From Helopsaltes ochotensis (lineage: Eukaryota > Chordata > Aves > Passeriformes > Locustellidae), in assembly GCA_013400155.1 (NCBI GenBank), contig VXBM01000273.1, positions 1 through 64,000 of the forward strand: a stretch of 64,000 bases of DNA, given 5' to 3'. Positions 48,681 through 60,730 of this stretch are shown here, piece by piece (within the stretch, counting starts at the first letter, position 1; each line of letters opens with the position of its first letter). A program made the translations under genes and the position numbers. Below the pieces are notes generated by a model. That model was given only the letters and a program-made list of their open reading frames with translations, ran no database searches and was not told the origin of the DNA.

Positions 48681-50394
48681 CAGGAATGTTCCTTCAGAGT
48701 CGACAAAGGTGGGCACAGGTCGGCACGGGGAAGCAAATATCAGCTGATTAATAAATGTGTGCAATATTTGTAAAACATGCTTGTGCAAGAGACTTGGGCA
48801 GATACTGATTTAATGTCACATTATTTTCATTTACAGCAGTGAAGCAGACTGACTCTGGACATTTTTTTACTTCAAAGTTGTTTTTTAAATGTTTTTATTA
48901 GTTCTGCAACTTGTTTGGAAAATGTCATAAATATGCTATAGCATTTATGCAGATTTTTTACTGGAAACCTCTTCTCGACAGAGATGTCATTGTTAACTAA
49001 CAATTTCTGTAAACATTTATGACAAAAGACCACTTTTATATGAGAAAAAGAAGTCACCTAGTTCTGGTGAGATTTACAGTACGTTCACAGATAGAAGAAA
49101 ATCCATGAGTGCCCACGTTTCAGGAAAAACACAGCTTCTAAATAGGAAGGCACAAAATTACAGACATTAAAAACATTTTTTTTTTCTTCAGTAAAAAGAT
49201 CAGGAAAAAAGCCCCAAAAATATTTTGGGACATTCATCAATTTGAGTGTGATAACAGGTACGTCCCTAGAGACCGTTTCTGAAAAACCCATCCAGGATAT
49301 TTGCGCTTCCCACGGGCAGGCTGCTTCCCACTGCAAACAGCATGAATCCTTCCCCCGACTGCAGTGGAAGCTGACAAAGGGTTTTACTCAGGGTAGGAGA
49401 TAAACTTTTCAAGGTCTTGAAAACACAAAGGTCTGCTTTTCTGCACCCTTATAGACCACCAGGCTAACTGAGAATGTTTCCTAAGAGCTAACCTCTGCTG
49501 TTTGATTTCGTTTCCTGAGGCTCACATCACCTCATTACCACTGGCTGTTTGATTTAAAAATAAGCAGGACTGGCAGGTTCTGGCTAGTGACAATTTTGTC
49601 AGACTTGAATTTACTTCCCTTTCCTCTTAGAACAGAGGGGCCACTTTTCTTTCTGATGGCTGCCTATAGATATTTACCAGGTTGATTTCATTTTCTTCTG
49701 CTGCAAAGGAAAAAATGAGTATGACCTTCCAGCAGACAAAGGTGAAGCTTCTGTGATTTTTTTCTTCTTTCATTTTATACAGAGATGCTACTGATTTGGG
49801 AGAAATTCCCATATGTATATAAAACAAAAAATAATTCTGAAAGGAGTAGGAAATGTTGAAAGGGAAATAACTGCTGTATTCTCAATAGCAGCTTTCGGGA
49901 ATGCAGAGTTGCAGTTATTTACTGGTAGAAGCCCTCAGTTCTAGCCAATCATTTAATGCTGTGTATCAATACTTCATAAAGGTACCTACCCCAGATAATG
50001 AAATATTTCTAGAAAATGATTCTTCTTGTAAATTCTAGTTGATTCTGGTTTTTTTTCTTTTGTTTTTAATTTTTTTTGTACACACCTTCTGTTTGATCTT
50101 TTAAGAGCTATCTCTCTTAATAGCTTAATGCCTCAGGATAGCCACTTAAGACCAAATTTTTTTCATTTCTAAGAATAATTAATCCTTAACCCTTATTGTG
50201 TTTTTCTAAATTATAAGGTGAGCTTCAGATGTTATTTCTGAAATGAACTTCTCTTCATACGTGTTTTCCAAACAAAATCTACTACTGAAACTGGTCTCTA
50301 AAAGCTAGTCAGGGATTAAAAATACAAAAGTATACAACTGTAAAATGCAAAAGGAAAGTTAAAATATTAAATCAATAATTATATTTCAATAAAA
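48681..50394. other. Unique noncoding DNA
   Basis: No transposon recognised. The minus-strand frame at 49085-49336 has an acceptor-like gggtttttcag but no good donor. Confidence 0.45.
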
Positions 50395-50487
50395 CTGAGA
50401 TGAGGTGAGATGATGAGATGAGATGAGATGAGATGAGATGAGATGAGATGAGATGAGATGAGATTGAGATGAGATGAAATGAGATGC
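50395..50487. repeat. (GAGAT)n pentanucleotide microsatellite
   Basis: About ten uninterrupted GAGAT units occupy roughly 50414-50464, flanked on both sides by imperfect units (gaggt, gatgat, gattgagat, gaaat). The pure core suggests it is or recently was length-variable. Confidence 0.95.
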
Positions 50488-52865
50488 CCTGAAAAATACA
50501 AGTATATAGCTCTTTCCAGGAGATTGCCACACTGATCACTGAAATGATGCTAGTAACAGAGATTTTTTGTTTATTTTTTTAATCATAGTGATTCAGATAC
50601 AGTTTTGAAATTGGAAGTTGTTCCTCATGAAACTAATATTTGATAATTTTCTATATATAAGGCCCAGCAAAATTCCAGGCCCTAGGATTTTTGAGAACAC
50701 ATACCCCATAGCTGGAGTATATGAATGACTGAAGGAAAGCCACAACAGAAAAAGATATTAATGTGTTTGGAGACAAGTTGAGCACTAGAGATACTGCACT
50801 GGAGTGACAAGTTTTACAGTGAAAGAAATGGCAAATAGAAATTGAACCTAAAGCTTTCTCCTACAGTTATGATAGTGTATGACTGCATACTCTTTTGCTT
50901 TTAAAATATATTTTTGTTCTCCACGCATACAACTTCTTTTCCACAAATAATATAATTCTTGAAGAATTCGACGAGTGAAGTGTTAAGTATTACCATGTAC
51001 TCAACAAATATTTCAACAGAAAAAAAAATTTAAAAAATTCTAATCCTTATTGATTGTCTAGAAACCGAGTGAAATGCTAATGAAAAGATTAAGAAAAAAA
51101 TCCAAAACCATAATGGTTTTGGATTAAAAAGGTTCTGATTTCTATTTGCCTAAAGCTCACCTCTCCTCTTCAAGTAATAAACTTTACTTTTAAAACATAT
51201 TTTTTCTTCTCTACAATAATAGCAGTAATATTTGTGCTAAGTATTCAATTTCTGAGTAATATATTTTGGTCATTGACCAGAAAAAAGATCAATTTAATTT
51301 AGACCAAACTAACTACCTTCAAGGTACCCAAAACAAGTCAGGAGAGAAATAAATAACTTATGTAGTTAATCAGTAATTTCTTTCTTTCTTTATATATTGT
51401 CTGAGGATCTTTTCAGAAGGTTTCAGGCCTGGTTTGTAAAACAACCAAACCAAACCAAAGAAAACAATGCATGCTGGGTCTGTTACTGCCTGATTTCATT
51501 GACATTCCCCTGGGAAAACATCATTCCAAACCTAGAACCACTAACCTCTTGTTCACATACTCCCATTACTAGAAACACCTTCAAAAATCTTGCTCATTGT
51601 GATCATCTTTGGGCTGAGTCAAAAAGCATATTAAAACAAAACAAAGGAGGTGTTATCCAGACACCTTCACACTCCTTTTCCTTTTTTTTACCTTGGAGAG
51701 GCTGCACCAGCCTCACTGGTCACAATTTTAATTGATTTTTTAGAGTGAAAAAGTTTTTTCACACCTCAGATTTAATGACATGTGGTATAGCTCAGACAGA
51801 CTCCTGTCAACACTGCTACCTGATTTAAAGATTGAAGCTGGTGCCATATATTAAATGAGAAGGTGAAGGGAGAGCCCTGTGTGAACCCAACTCTAGGCAG
51901 AAACCTGGCCATGATGGGGAAGCAAACAGAAGTGTTTACAGAAATCTGCAGATATCACAGTACATCAGGATGTAGCTGCTTTCCAAGTAAAGTCATTGAT
52001 TAAGGGCACAGATATGTCCAATGTACTAATTGCTACCTGGATTTTCAAATTTCAAATTATGACAAAACCAGGAATGTGGCAATTGACCTCAGGGCTAAAC
52101 CTCAATATTTGCATCAAAACATCACAAATTCAGAAATAACTTGCAATATCACCAAGTTTACATTTTGTACCCCTCACTAAGACTTCTAAAAAACAGTTTC
52201 ATACTGATAAATCTTTAGAAAAACATCCTTATTTGAAGACAACAGAAACTGGAGGATAAACCTCTCCCTTTGTTATCCATTTCCAGTAGATAATTGCCAA
52301 CAAGTCAAAAAAAAAAGATTTTAAAGAATAAAATATCTGCAATTTCTAATCTGAATTTTTGTGGCATTAAATTTCCACCATTAGTTCTGTCTTTACTCTT
52401 CTGGCTCAAAAGAGCTTATTTCACCAGGGAAAGTACATACATGTATGCTGCAATCAAATCAGCCTTCAAAATTGTTTTTGATAAACTAAACAGACCTAGC
52501 ATTTACTCAAAGATTTGAATAATTTCTGGGATTTTTTTGTTCTTCATGTTTTCCAGATTTTAAACATCCTGTTGGGGAATTAAGCTTGCCTGCCTTCCTG
52601 TGTCAGACTGGCTACGTGGATAAAAACCACCTTCCTGTTTTCAGGCTCCTGTTTAATCACAGACAATATTGACTGCTTTTGCCACAGCATTGCTTTAGAA
52701 TTTCGTGTTAATTCTTTTTAGAGCATATGCTTTCCAGCACACACTGAGTTTTTCATCCTTTGTTCTTGCTGAACAGCTTTTTCATTACCTTAAATACAGT
52801 TTTCCTACGCAGCCCAGGTCACCAAGCAATCCTGGTCCCTGTTAACTGCTCTCTTAATTATTTAC
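50488..52865. other. Unique AT-rich noncoding DNA
   Basis: No recognised gene or transposon. Confidence 0.5.
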
Positions 52866-53190
52866 CCCGCTGTCCTTTGTAACTTTGCTCGGTAGTGACT
52901 CAGAAACGACCTCTCCAGACAGATTAAGCGTGGATACCTTGCCTTCTGCGATACCAACCACGTCCTCACTGGTGTGATGTGGTGTAGATTTGTATGTGAG
53001 GGAGCACGCAGCTCCCCCTGGGCAGAGAGGCTGCACCTGGCATCTTCTCCCTGCACACAGGAGCAGCAGCCCTGGGCCACAGCGCCAGTCTGCAGATCAC
53101 TGGAAAATTTTCATCCTCTTTTCTTTTTTCCTTTTTCCTGTTCATGTTTGTTTTGTTTTTTTTTTTTTCCCAACAACAATCTGATATTTA
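52866..53190. other. GC-richer patch, then pyrimidine-rich tract
   Basis: 52.87-53.10 kb is GC-richer with retained CpGs and contains a minus-strand candidate exon at 52866-52968 (see the findings). 53107-53172 is a T/C-rich low-complexity tract ending in about 14 T. Confidence 0.4.
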
Positions 53191-53194
53191 TGAA

Positions 53195-53370
53195 ATTTGA
53201 TCACCTTCTGCAACTGTGTGAAAATGTCAGCCTATCGATTAGCCATGGGCTGTTGATTGTAAGGATTCACTCAAAGGCTCGGTATTCATCATTCATTATC
53301 TGAGTGGTGTGGCCAGGCTTCCAAGTCAAATAACATTTTTACTTTTCCCTGATTGATTAATTGACCTTTT
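53195..53370. promoter_or_regulatory. Candidate conserved noncoding element
   Basis: Repeat-free sequence with cctatcgattagccatggg, ggctgttgattgtaagg and ctgattgattaattgacc. These are dense homeodomain/CUT-like cores with a retained CpG. Inference from composition only. Confidence 0.25.
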
Positions 53371-56179
53371 AAAAACTTCTTTAGGCTTCTTTCCAAAGCA
53401 AAATTTTGCACATGAGAGATAGAGAGGTTTCTTTCTTATGTCTTTTCTGTTTAAGAGAGATGCTGTGAAATAAACTGCCAGGGCACACCCCAGGTAAATG
53501 TGAGGACCAGCTCAGAAAGGAAGGAGTGGTTAAGAGGAGCATAAATCAAAATTCTGGAAAAAATAACTTGCTCTGGCAAGTAAACAGACAATGTTATTCA
53601 GTATTTATGTTATCCCAGCCACATTTTTTAAAAAATAAGATAAAGATACTTTTTATTGAACTGATTCAATACAGATCCCCAGGCATTTTGTCATTGTCTT
53701 TAAGGTCCCATTTTTTTTTTCTTTTTCACCTTTCTGACATGATATTTCAACTTAATTGCAGAAGACAGTAGAAATCTTTTGGAATTTACTGTAGAATTTA
53801 TTCACACAGACACTGTACTATATCAGAAACCATTTTTTTTAAAACTCTTCTACCTAGTTGTGGGCTAGCAATGAAGATTCACCCTCTGGACAGTGTCACA
53901 CACATAAGAAAGACAAATGTAAATGCAGGGTTTGTGAGGAAACACTTCATTTCACAGTCACATTTCATTAGGTCATTAGCTTAAATGCAACACCCTAGCA
54001 AAGGCAATTAAAGAATTAGTCAGTATGTATCAAAAGTGCCTCTCCTTTCTCCATGTGCACTTCTCACATACCCAGCATATCATCTTAAAAGGATCTGCTT
54101 GACTTGCTCACTGGTTTTAGGCTAGAATTTCAGGTGTTAGCATCATTAATATTCTGGGGCCCTCTGCCTGACGTGCTGCTTCTTCTCCCATCCCACCCTC
54201 AGTGATAGTCAGGAAAGGCATTCCATATTAATTGCTCAAAATAAAGCAGAGGCAGCTGACGAGTCTTGCCCTGTCCAGAGGGATATCTCCAGCTCCTAAG
54301 ACAGACACTCTTCCTTGGCTCAAAACAGCCTCTTTGGGTCCTGTGCACACACTGTCACACAGGGTTTGCAAGGAATGTGTGGGCACATGTAAATCCCACA
54401 GCACCCGTAGGATGCAGAGGTAGCGAGGAATTTTAAATGCAGGTTAGCTTAGTCCTTTCTTTGAAAACATATTTAATGTGGCTGATAAGAAGGCTTATGG
54501 GTATATTTTATTATTTAAATCTACATAAATAGCAAAGCAATTTATAATAATGCATTACAAATCCCCAGAGTTCCCACCTACATTCTAGCTCTCACAGCTC
54601 CTTCCCACTTTCTGGGTGCCTGGGGAAAAGTGAGTCTTGCCATATCAGTAATCTGGTGACAGGAAAGTAAAGTAACATCACTGATTCTGACAACAGAAGC
54701 AGATTATCCTGTGAGAAACCTGAATTATCATATCTTTTAAATGTGAGACCAAGTTTTCAGCAATTCAATTCATTAGCTAGTGTAAGTGCTTAGGCAGATG
54801 ACTTGTTTGGACCTTTCCTCTGTGTTTACATTGTGCTGAGGGCTCTTCCTGTGGAAATGACTGCATGTATTGACCAGGAGATCCTGAGAAACTAACACTG
54901 GATCCAGGGTTATGCTATAAATGCTGTAAATCTAACAGGCAACAAATTCTGATTCTGTGATGCCCGAGGAATATTTTTCCTTATTGCATCAAGGTTTTCT
55001 AGTTGTATTTCCATGATCAGTTCCTTCTAATCTCAGAGGATTAAATATGGGTCTATAAATTGATATGTATCTATTTAGGGGAGCCTCTCAGTGCTACGAG
55101 AATATTGTTAATCGCTCAAGTAAGCTCAGTGGTAATACAAGTTCCTATAGAAAGTCTCCAGAAATATTCTAATCTAAAAGCAGTTGTAAATGTCACAAAG
55201 GCCAAGTCAGAGATGTTTTGTGACACTAATACCTAAGGTTTACAGTGCTGCACTGAATGCCTTGGAAGAATATGTTAGAATTGTCAGTTTCTATAATGCT
55301 CTGCCATTTTTCAAAATTTTCTGGTCAAGAGGAGTTATGTCTTTGAGAAATTTTTGAAAAGGTTGTTCTGGCTAATTATTTCTGGCTGGTGATAGCACAG
55401 GAGTTTCTATATATACATATGATGAAAAATTAATTTTCAATGTGCTCAAAGTAGCTTTTTTTAGTTTTTATCACTGATGGTCACTATAACTTTGTTATTA
55501 AACATCTTCAATGATAGAAAAGGAGGTGGAAATCCTGATAGTTCTATTTCTTGGAGACTTCTTGTAACAGAAGTCATGTGCAGGAACCAGGTTTTATTTC
55601 CAGATGACTGGAAAATTATGGAAGATAATGCAAATAGGTAGCACTTAAGAGAGCTGTACAGTTGCTTAAATTGTATTCTGGAATTAAATTTGGTGCCCTT
55701 AAGCCTCAGGACTAGGAGAGAAAGTTTTTCTGACTGAAGATTAGATCAGCAGAAGGGAAAATTGACCATAATATTAGTGTTCAACATGTAAAAAACTGAA
55801 ATCCAGAACTGATTTCCACATCATGTATCCCCATGGAAATGTGTTTTCCAGACCTGCAGGTAAATTGCTGCTCCTATTTGAGATATCTGCTAGAGGATGA
55901 ATTCATCAAGATAAATGGATTGGTATGTTTTTAGAGATGTTTAATTCTGTGTATAAGAGACCATCTGTTTTCTGATAAATGTTCTTGCTCATATTTTTGG
56001 GCAGGTTATTTTATTTAGTCTTTTAGGCTTTGCTTTTTTTTTTTTTTTAACCCATTTCAATAAACATTGTAAAAAAATCACAATCTATAAATGAAAAATG
56101 ATTTACATATGTATATTTTTGTCTTTTCTCCTTTTTTCCTTCTCTTTGAAAGTTTTCATCTGCTTAGCTCTTCAGTTTT
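53371..56179. other. Unique AT-rich noncoding DNA
   Basis: A long T run lies at about 56034-56048. No gene or transposon recognised. Confidence 0.5.
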
Positions 56180-56218
56180 TTGGTTGGTTGATTAGTTGGT
56201 TGGTTGGTTGGTTGGTTT
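56180..56218. repeat. (TTGG)n microsatellite
   Basis: Eight to nine tetranucleotide units with one interruption (gattag). Confidence 0.9.
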
Positions 56219-56385
56219 TATCTCCAGGTTTTGGGGTGAGATAGGAAGTATTCTATATGTTTTCCAGAGCACTCTTTTAGCTTGCTCCCAATGGTTATGT
56301 TTACCTGTCCTGTTACAAGGTCTGTAACTTTGAAATGCCCATGAAGGTCTTGCTTAGTAAGGATTTCTGTTATGAGCAGCTTAAG

Positions 56386-56436
56386 CAAAATAAAATAATA
56401 ATAATAATAATTAAAAAAAACCCCAAACCAAACAAA
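56386..56436. repeat. (AAT)n plus A/C-rich tract
   Basis: About six AAT units run into poly-A and a ccaaac-type tail. Confidence 0.85.
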
Positions 56437-56947
56437 CCCAAATCCTGAGTAATTTATGAAATTAATTTCTTTCTAGTTGAAATTGCTACAGAATCATATG
56501 CCCTACAGAGGGGTGCCAACAAGAACCACAATAAACAAGTAGTGAAATTCTTACAGGATCTATCTCACATGCCCATTAGTTGATAGGAATCACCACAGGA
56601 GAATTGAGAAAATATCTTGCTTGGTAGATTACATTCAAGCAGCTCATTGCTAACAAAATCTGTCATTTTTACTTGTATTAATTATGACTGAATAAAACTT
56701 TTTTTTCATTTTTTTTCTTAAGAAGTTAAACAGAATTCACAAGTAAATCAAACTTCTGGAATGACTGTAACGTTTATGAGTTCAGAATTGATAATTTGAG
56801 AATGTCCTTTAATATCCTCTTTAAAATGAACATTTCAACAAACATTCCCATGACAATAATAATCCAACATAGCATTTGCAAAAAGTAAACACAAAAGAAG
56901 TAAACAAAGCCAACACCCGTTCTCTGGGAGCATACTGTCAGTACATA

Positions 56948-56993
56948 TCAAACAAACAAACAAACTCACCTGTTATCATTATCATTATCATTT
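56948..56993. repeat. (AAAC)n and (ATTATC)n short repeats
   Basis: Four AAAC units are separated by a short spacer from about three and a half ATTATC units. Confidence 0.85.
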
Positions 56994-59900
56994 TGTTATA
57001 ACAAACATTTATGGAACTTTTCTGAGGTATTCTTCCAGGTTATTTTCTGGAGTTTATCTTGCCAAAATATGGAAAACTTCTGAAAAAAAAAATGAGGAAC
57101 TTCTGTTTCTTTTTCTTTGACACCAAATTTCTCACAAATTTTAAACATGTTCAATTTTACTTATTTTCTTTATTTCAATAGAAGGAACGTGTTAGATGGT
57201 TATTGATTTTATCTTCTCTGCATGTTTTATGCCTGACAATAATCATGAGTTTACCTGAGAACTCCTTTTTTTCTGAAGTTTAGTGCTGTGTCTGTGTGTT
57301 TGTATGTGTGAGAGGGAGGCAGACAGATTTTGATTACACACTGTAATCTAGTGCTGGATATTTGACCAGGATAAACTGTTATGTGTTCATATATATACAA
57401 TTGAAAAATCTGACTTACTCTAGAGGCAGATTTACTGGAGCACAAAGAAGGTGGTGTACTTGGACTTAGCTTCCCACTTTCTTCCATCTCCTAGCATTTC
57501 AGCAGTGATGCAAAATGCTTCTGCATATCACAAAGTAATTTTTTCATTTTTCTTAAAACCTTCTCAAAGTTCTCCTCCTAAAATGTTCGTCCAATGCCAT
57601 GGTAGTGCTAGAAAACTGTAGGCACATGAGTTAATAATTATGGGATAAGTTGGTACTTGTTCTTGGGACACAGCAGCTTGAATTCATAGTGCTCACAGAC
57701 ATCAGTACCTCCCAGGAGATCCAGATATGCTCTTACATCTAAATCATATCAACTCAGTCCTATCTAAGCTTTTTAGCATAATTCTAATTTTAAATTTAGT
57801 GAAACTGTTGTATCTCTGGCTCTTATAGTTTGCTTTGCATATGGCCCTGAACATCCAAGAAAACCTTCGGAGACTGGTGATTGCTGTTCCTTGTAGGTCA
57901 ACAATACTCAAGAGTCTTCATTTCCAAGTACAAATGTTAAAGAGAAATTTATTCTAAACCCTAGGAGATTATTGAATAGTACTGAACGCAAGAAGAAAAA
58001 GAACAAGAGAAATAGTACAGCATTTACAGTTTAATGAAGTTAAGACATTCTCTGGAACAAAAGTAATCCCTCAAAGTAGCAGGTTTAGCCTCCATGGCCT
58101 CAAAATGGCCAGATTACATCATAATAAATCTTGTATGACCATTCTTTCCGTGGTGGATACAGTGCAGGTCTTCAGAAAAGTTGCTTGTAAACTGAGTTTT
58201 CCCCTAGTTCACTTCCCTTGAGATTTCCTGATTTCCTTTATTCTTACGCTGAGTAACACTGGGCTACTGGGACTCGTTAATTTGAGTTCTAACAAAGAAT
58301 AGCTCAATTGCATCAGTCATAAGTTAAACACATGGCACTTCATTCTTTTTGTGGGATCATCATCTTTGGAGAACACCACAGCTCAGCTCTGCATCTTGCC
58401 TGAAAAATAACCGCTGCATTTTAGTACTCAGACACAGGCACAGACAGAACTGGTTCTTGTGTGCCGTTCCTGTGACAAGACAAGAATGTTGATGGCTCCT
58501 ATCAGTGAAATCACATCAGCACCAGGCAGAAAACACTTTTTTTTTTTTTTTAAGCTAAAGTGAAGAACTTTAAAATGTGCTCCTTAAATCACAGTATGTA
58601 GGCTAATTACTGGTATATATTGAAAACACCTTGTTTTATGAATAGAAACTCAATTGCATGGCATGTGACAATTAGGAGTCATGGCCCACTGAGTAAAATA
58701 CATGCTAAATAATCCTTTAGTGCAGGAGCTAGCCAGAGAAAACACAACTGGTTACGGAGAGGATGTCATAAATGTATAAGAAATGAAGTATGCAATCTCA
58801 GAATATGGAAAATCAGTATAAGAAAAAACCACAAGTGATTTTTTCAGATTTCAAGAAGTCAGGTATTTCCTTTTGATGAATTATAAGGTACTGAAAAGAT
58901 TGACATTAAATTCCTTGGATAATTTCTGTGCTTATTAATGTAACACTTGGTTTATACTTGAAAAATACAGGTTTTCTGGGTCCTAGTAATAAAAAACAAA
59001 TAAGAATAACTTTAATTTTTTTCATTAGAGAAACTACTAAGAGAAATAAATAGTTTTTAATTATTACAAAAAAGTAGTAGCTACTATTTTTTCATTCAGG
59101 TAATATACATTTTTACTTCCAACAAAAGAAAACTAATTTTTCCTCTTATATTCAAAGATAGATCCCACTGTTTTTCTGAGCATTAACTATTTGAAATCAA
59201 GCAGTTAACATCAGTAGAGACTGGAAATATTTCCTGTGGGGAGTTATGTCCTCATTCTTGGCAGAACTTTTGCACAAAATAAAGGTTTGAAGGTTTTGTT
59301 TTAAAGAACTTACATTATAAATTTCCACAGATCCTTTAAAACCCTTGTTTAACAAGTATTTTGATAATGTCAGAGTAACTGGCTGTACTAGCGATTCAGA
59401 GAAATCAGCACTGCTGTTTTTAAAGAGAGGGTCGAAGTATAGCATAGAAACTTTAACATTGGGTCAGGTTTCATGCCCTGAGAAGGGAGGGCCAAACCAG
59501 AGGTGTGCCGAAGGAAACTGGAGGGCAGCTGCCCTGGATGATGAGGCACATTAAGATATGAAGTTAGAAGTAAAGGAAAATGTTCAGTCATTTAAATAGC
59601 TGAGGTGACAATTGAAAGTTAGTCCAAGGAGCAGCTCTGGGCACAGCCACCGAGGTCAGAGGCTCCAAGGAACACGAGTCTAACACTCAAGACGATCGCA
59701 GTAGAAATCTGCCTCCCCTGGAGCCAAAAGTTTTGCAATGAGGCAATTTAACAACTTGGTAGTCTTCCCAAATCTGCCGTTGGCTTGTACTATGACTAGC
59801 TAACCTAGTGAGACATTTCAATGAGCTAAACAATTAAGTTGGGACCTAAACTGTAATTTTAATGTGGTGAAAGGGAACTATAATCCTATGACTGTGAAAC

Positions 59901-60385
59901 TTCAATCTTAATAACTCTAATATGGACATAATAGCTCTGTTCTTCTTTATTCAAGTTGCAGAAGCAGAAAATTGAAGGAGCAGAAATGTGTTTTCTTTGG
60001 AAAGAACTAATGTTGGCATTTATAAATCTGTAATATTAGATTTAGTCTCTATCTTTAGTTTGGCAAGGCTCGACAGAGTAGATTAGCCCCAGGAAAATGA
60101 AAGGCTTAAGCTATAATTAATGCATTAAAATCACCTAAAATTAGTCATTGATACACAAGTATGTTTTATAATTTGGTTTGTATATCCATAGAAATTAAAT
60201 ACACATTTGGTCAGAATGTCTGTAAAAAAAGCTAGACACAGCCCGCGTACTATTTCATCCTTAGAAAAAAAGACATGAATAGGATTAAATGATGAACAAT
60301 TTTGTGCTGTTCTCTGTGCAGAGACAGCACCTGCACTTGTAACTACTCACTTGCAGATAAGGAACACCACACTGCGTGTGCAATG
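56994..60385. other. Unique AT-rich noncoding DNA
   Basis: No recognised transposon or gene. The GC-richer strip at 59.46-59.75 kb keeps short frames open on both strands without recognisable motifs. Confidence 0.5.
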
Positions 60386-60730
60386 CTAAGAGCACAGAGG
60401 CAACCAAATCTAATAAAACAGTAGTAATGGGGGACTTCGACTGTCAGTGTATAAACTGGTCATATGTCATATTGGGACAAGGTTTAAGAAGCAATTTCTT
60501 GACATTTTAAGTAATTGTTTCTTGGAACAGCTTGTTCTAGAGCCCACAAGGGGAGAGGTTATGGCCCTAAGTAACACGCAGAGCGTTGTTTCAAGAACCA
60601 TAACTGAACCACTAAATAATAGTGCCCAAAACACAATTACATTCAGATCCTTGTGGGAGGGACTGTGCAATAACATGACATTAAACTTCAGAAAGGAGAA
60701 AGTATTAAGTATAAGGAAATGGAAATCGCT
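60386..60730 (+). pseudogene. Decayed LINE ORF2 endonuclease fragment (CR1/L3 clade)
   Basis: Translated on the plus strand, VVMGDFD followed by INWSYV (about 60423-60470) matches the GDFN motif of the apurinic-type endonuclease of LINE ORF2. After a change of frame come FLDIL, then CFLEQLVLEPTRGE at about 60510-60555, the strongly conserved EPTRG block. Further on LNNSAQNTITF stands where the catalytic GxSDHN motif is expected, and LNFRKEK follows where this clade has its FNF/LDF block. The catalytic Asp-His pair is replaced and frames shift, so it is inactive. The CR1/L3 assignment comes from the block order. 3' parts (reverse transcriptase) are not recognised, so it is an internal relic. 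Confidence 0.75.

Noticed and set aside
54925..54962. Possible CR1 tail (attctgattctgtga)
   Set aside because: Only a short match to the terminal repeat, with no upstream CR1 core.
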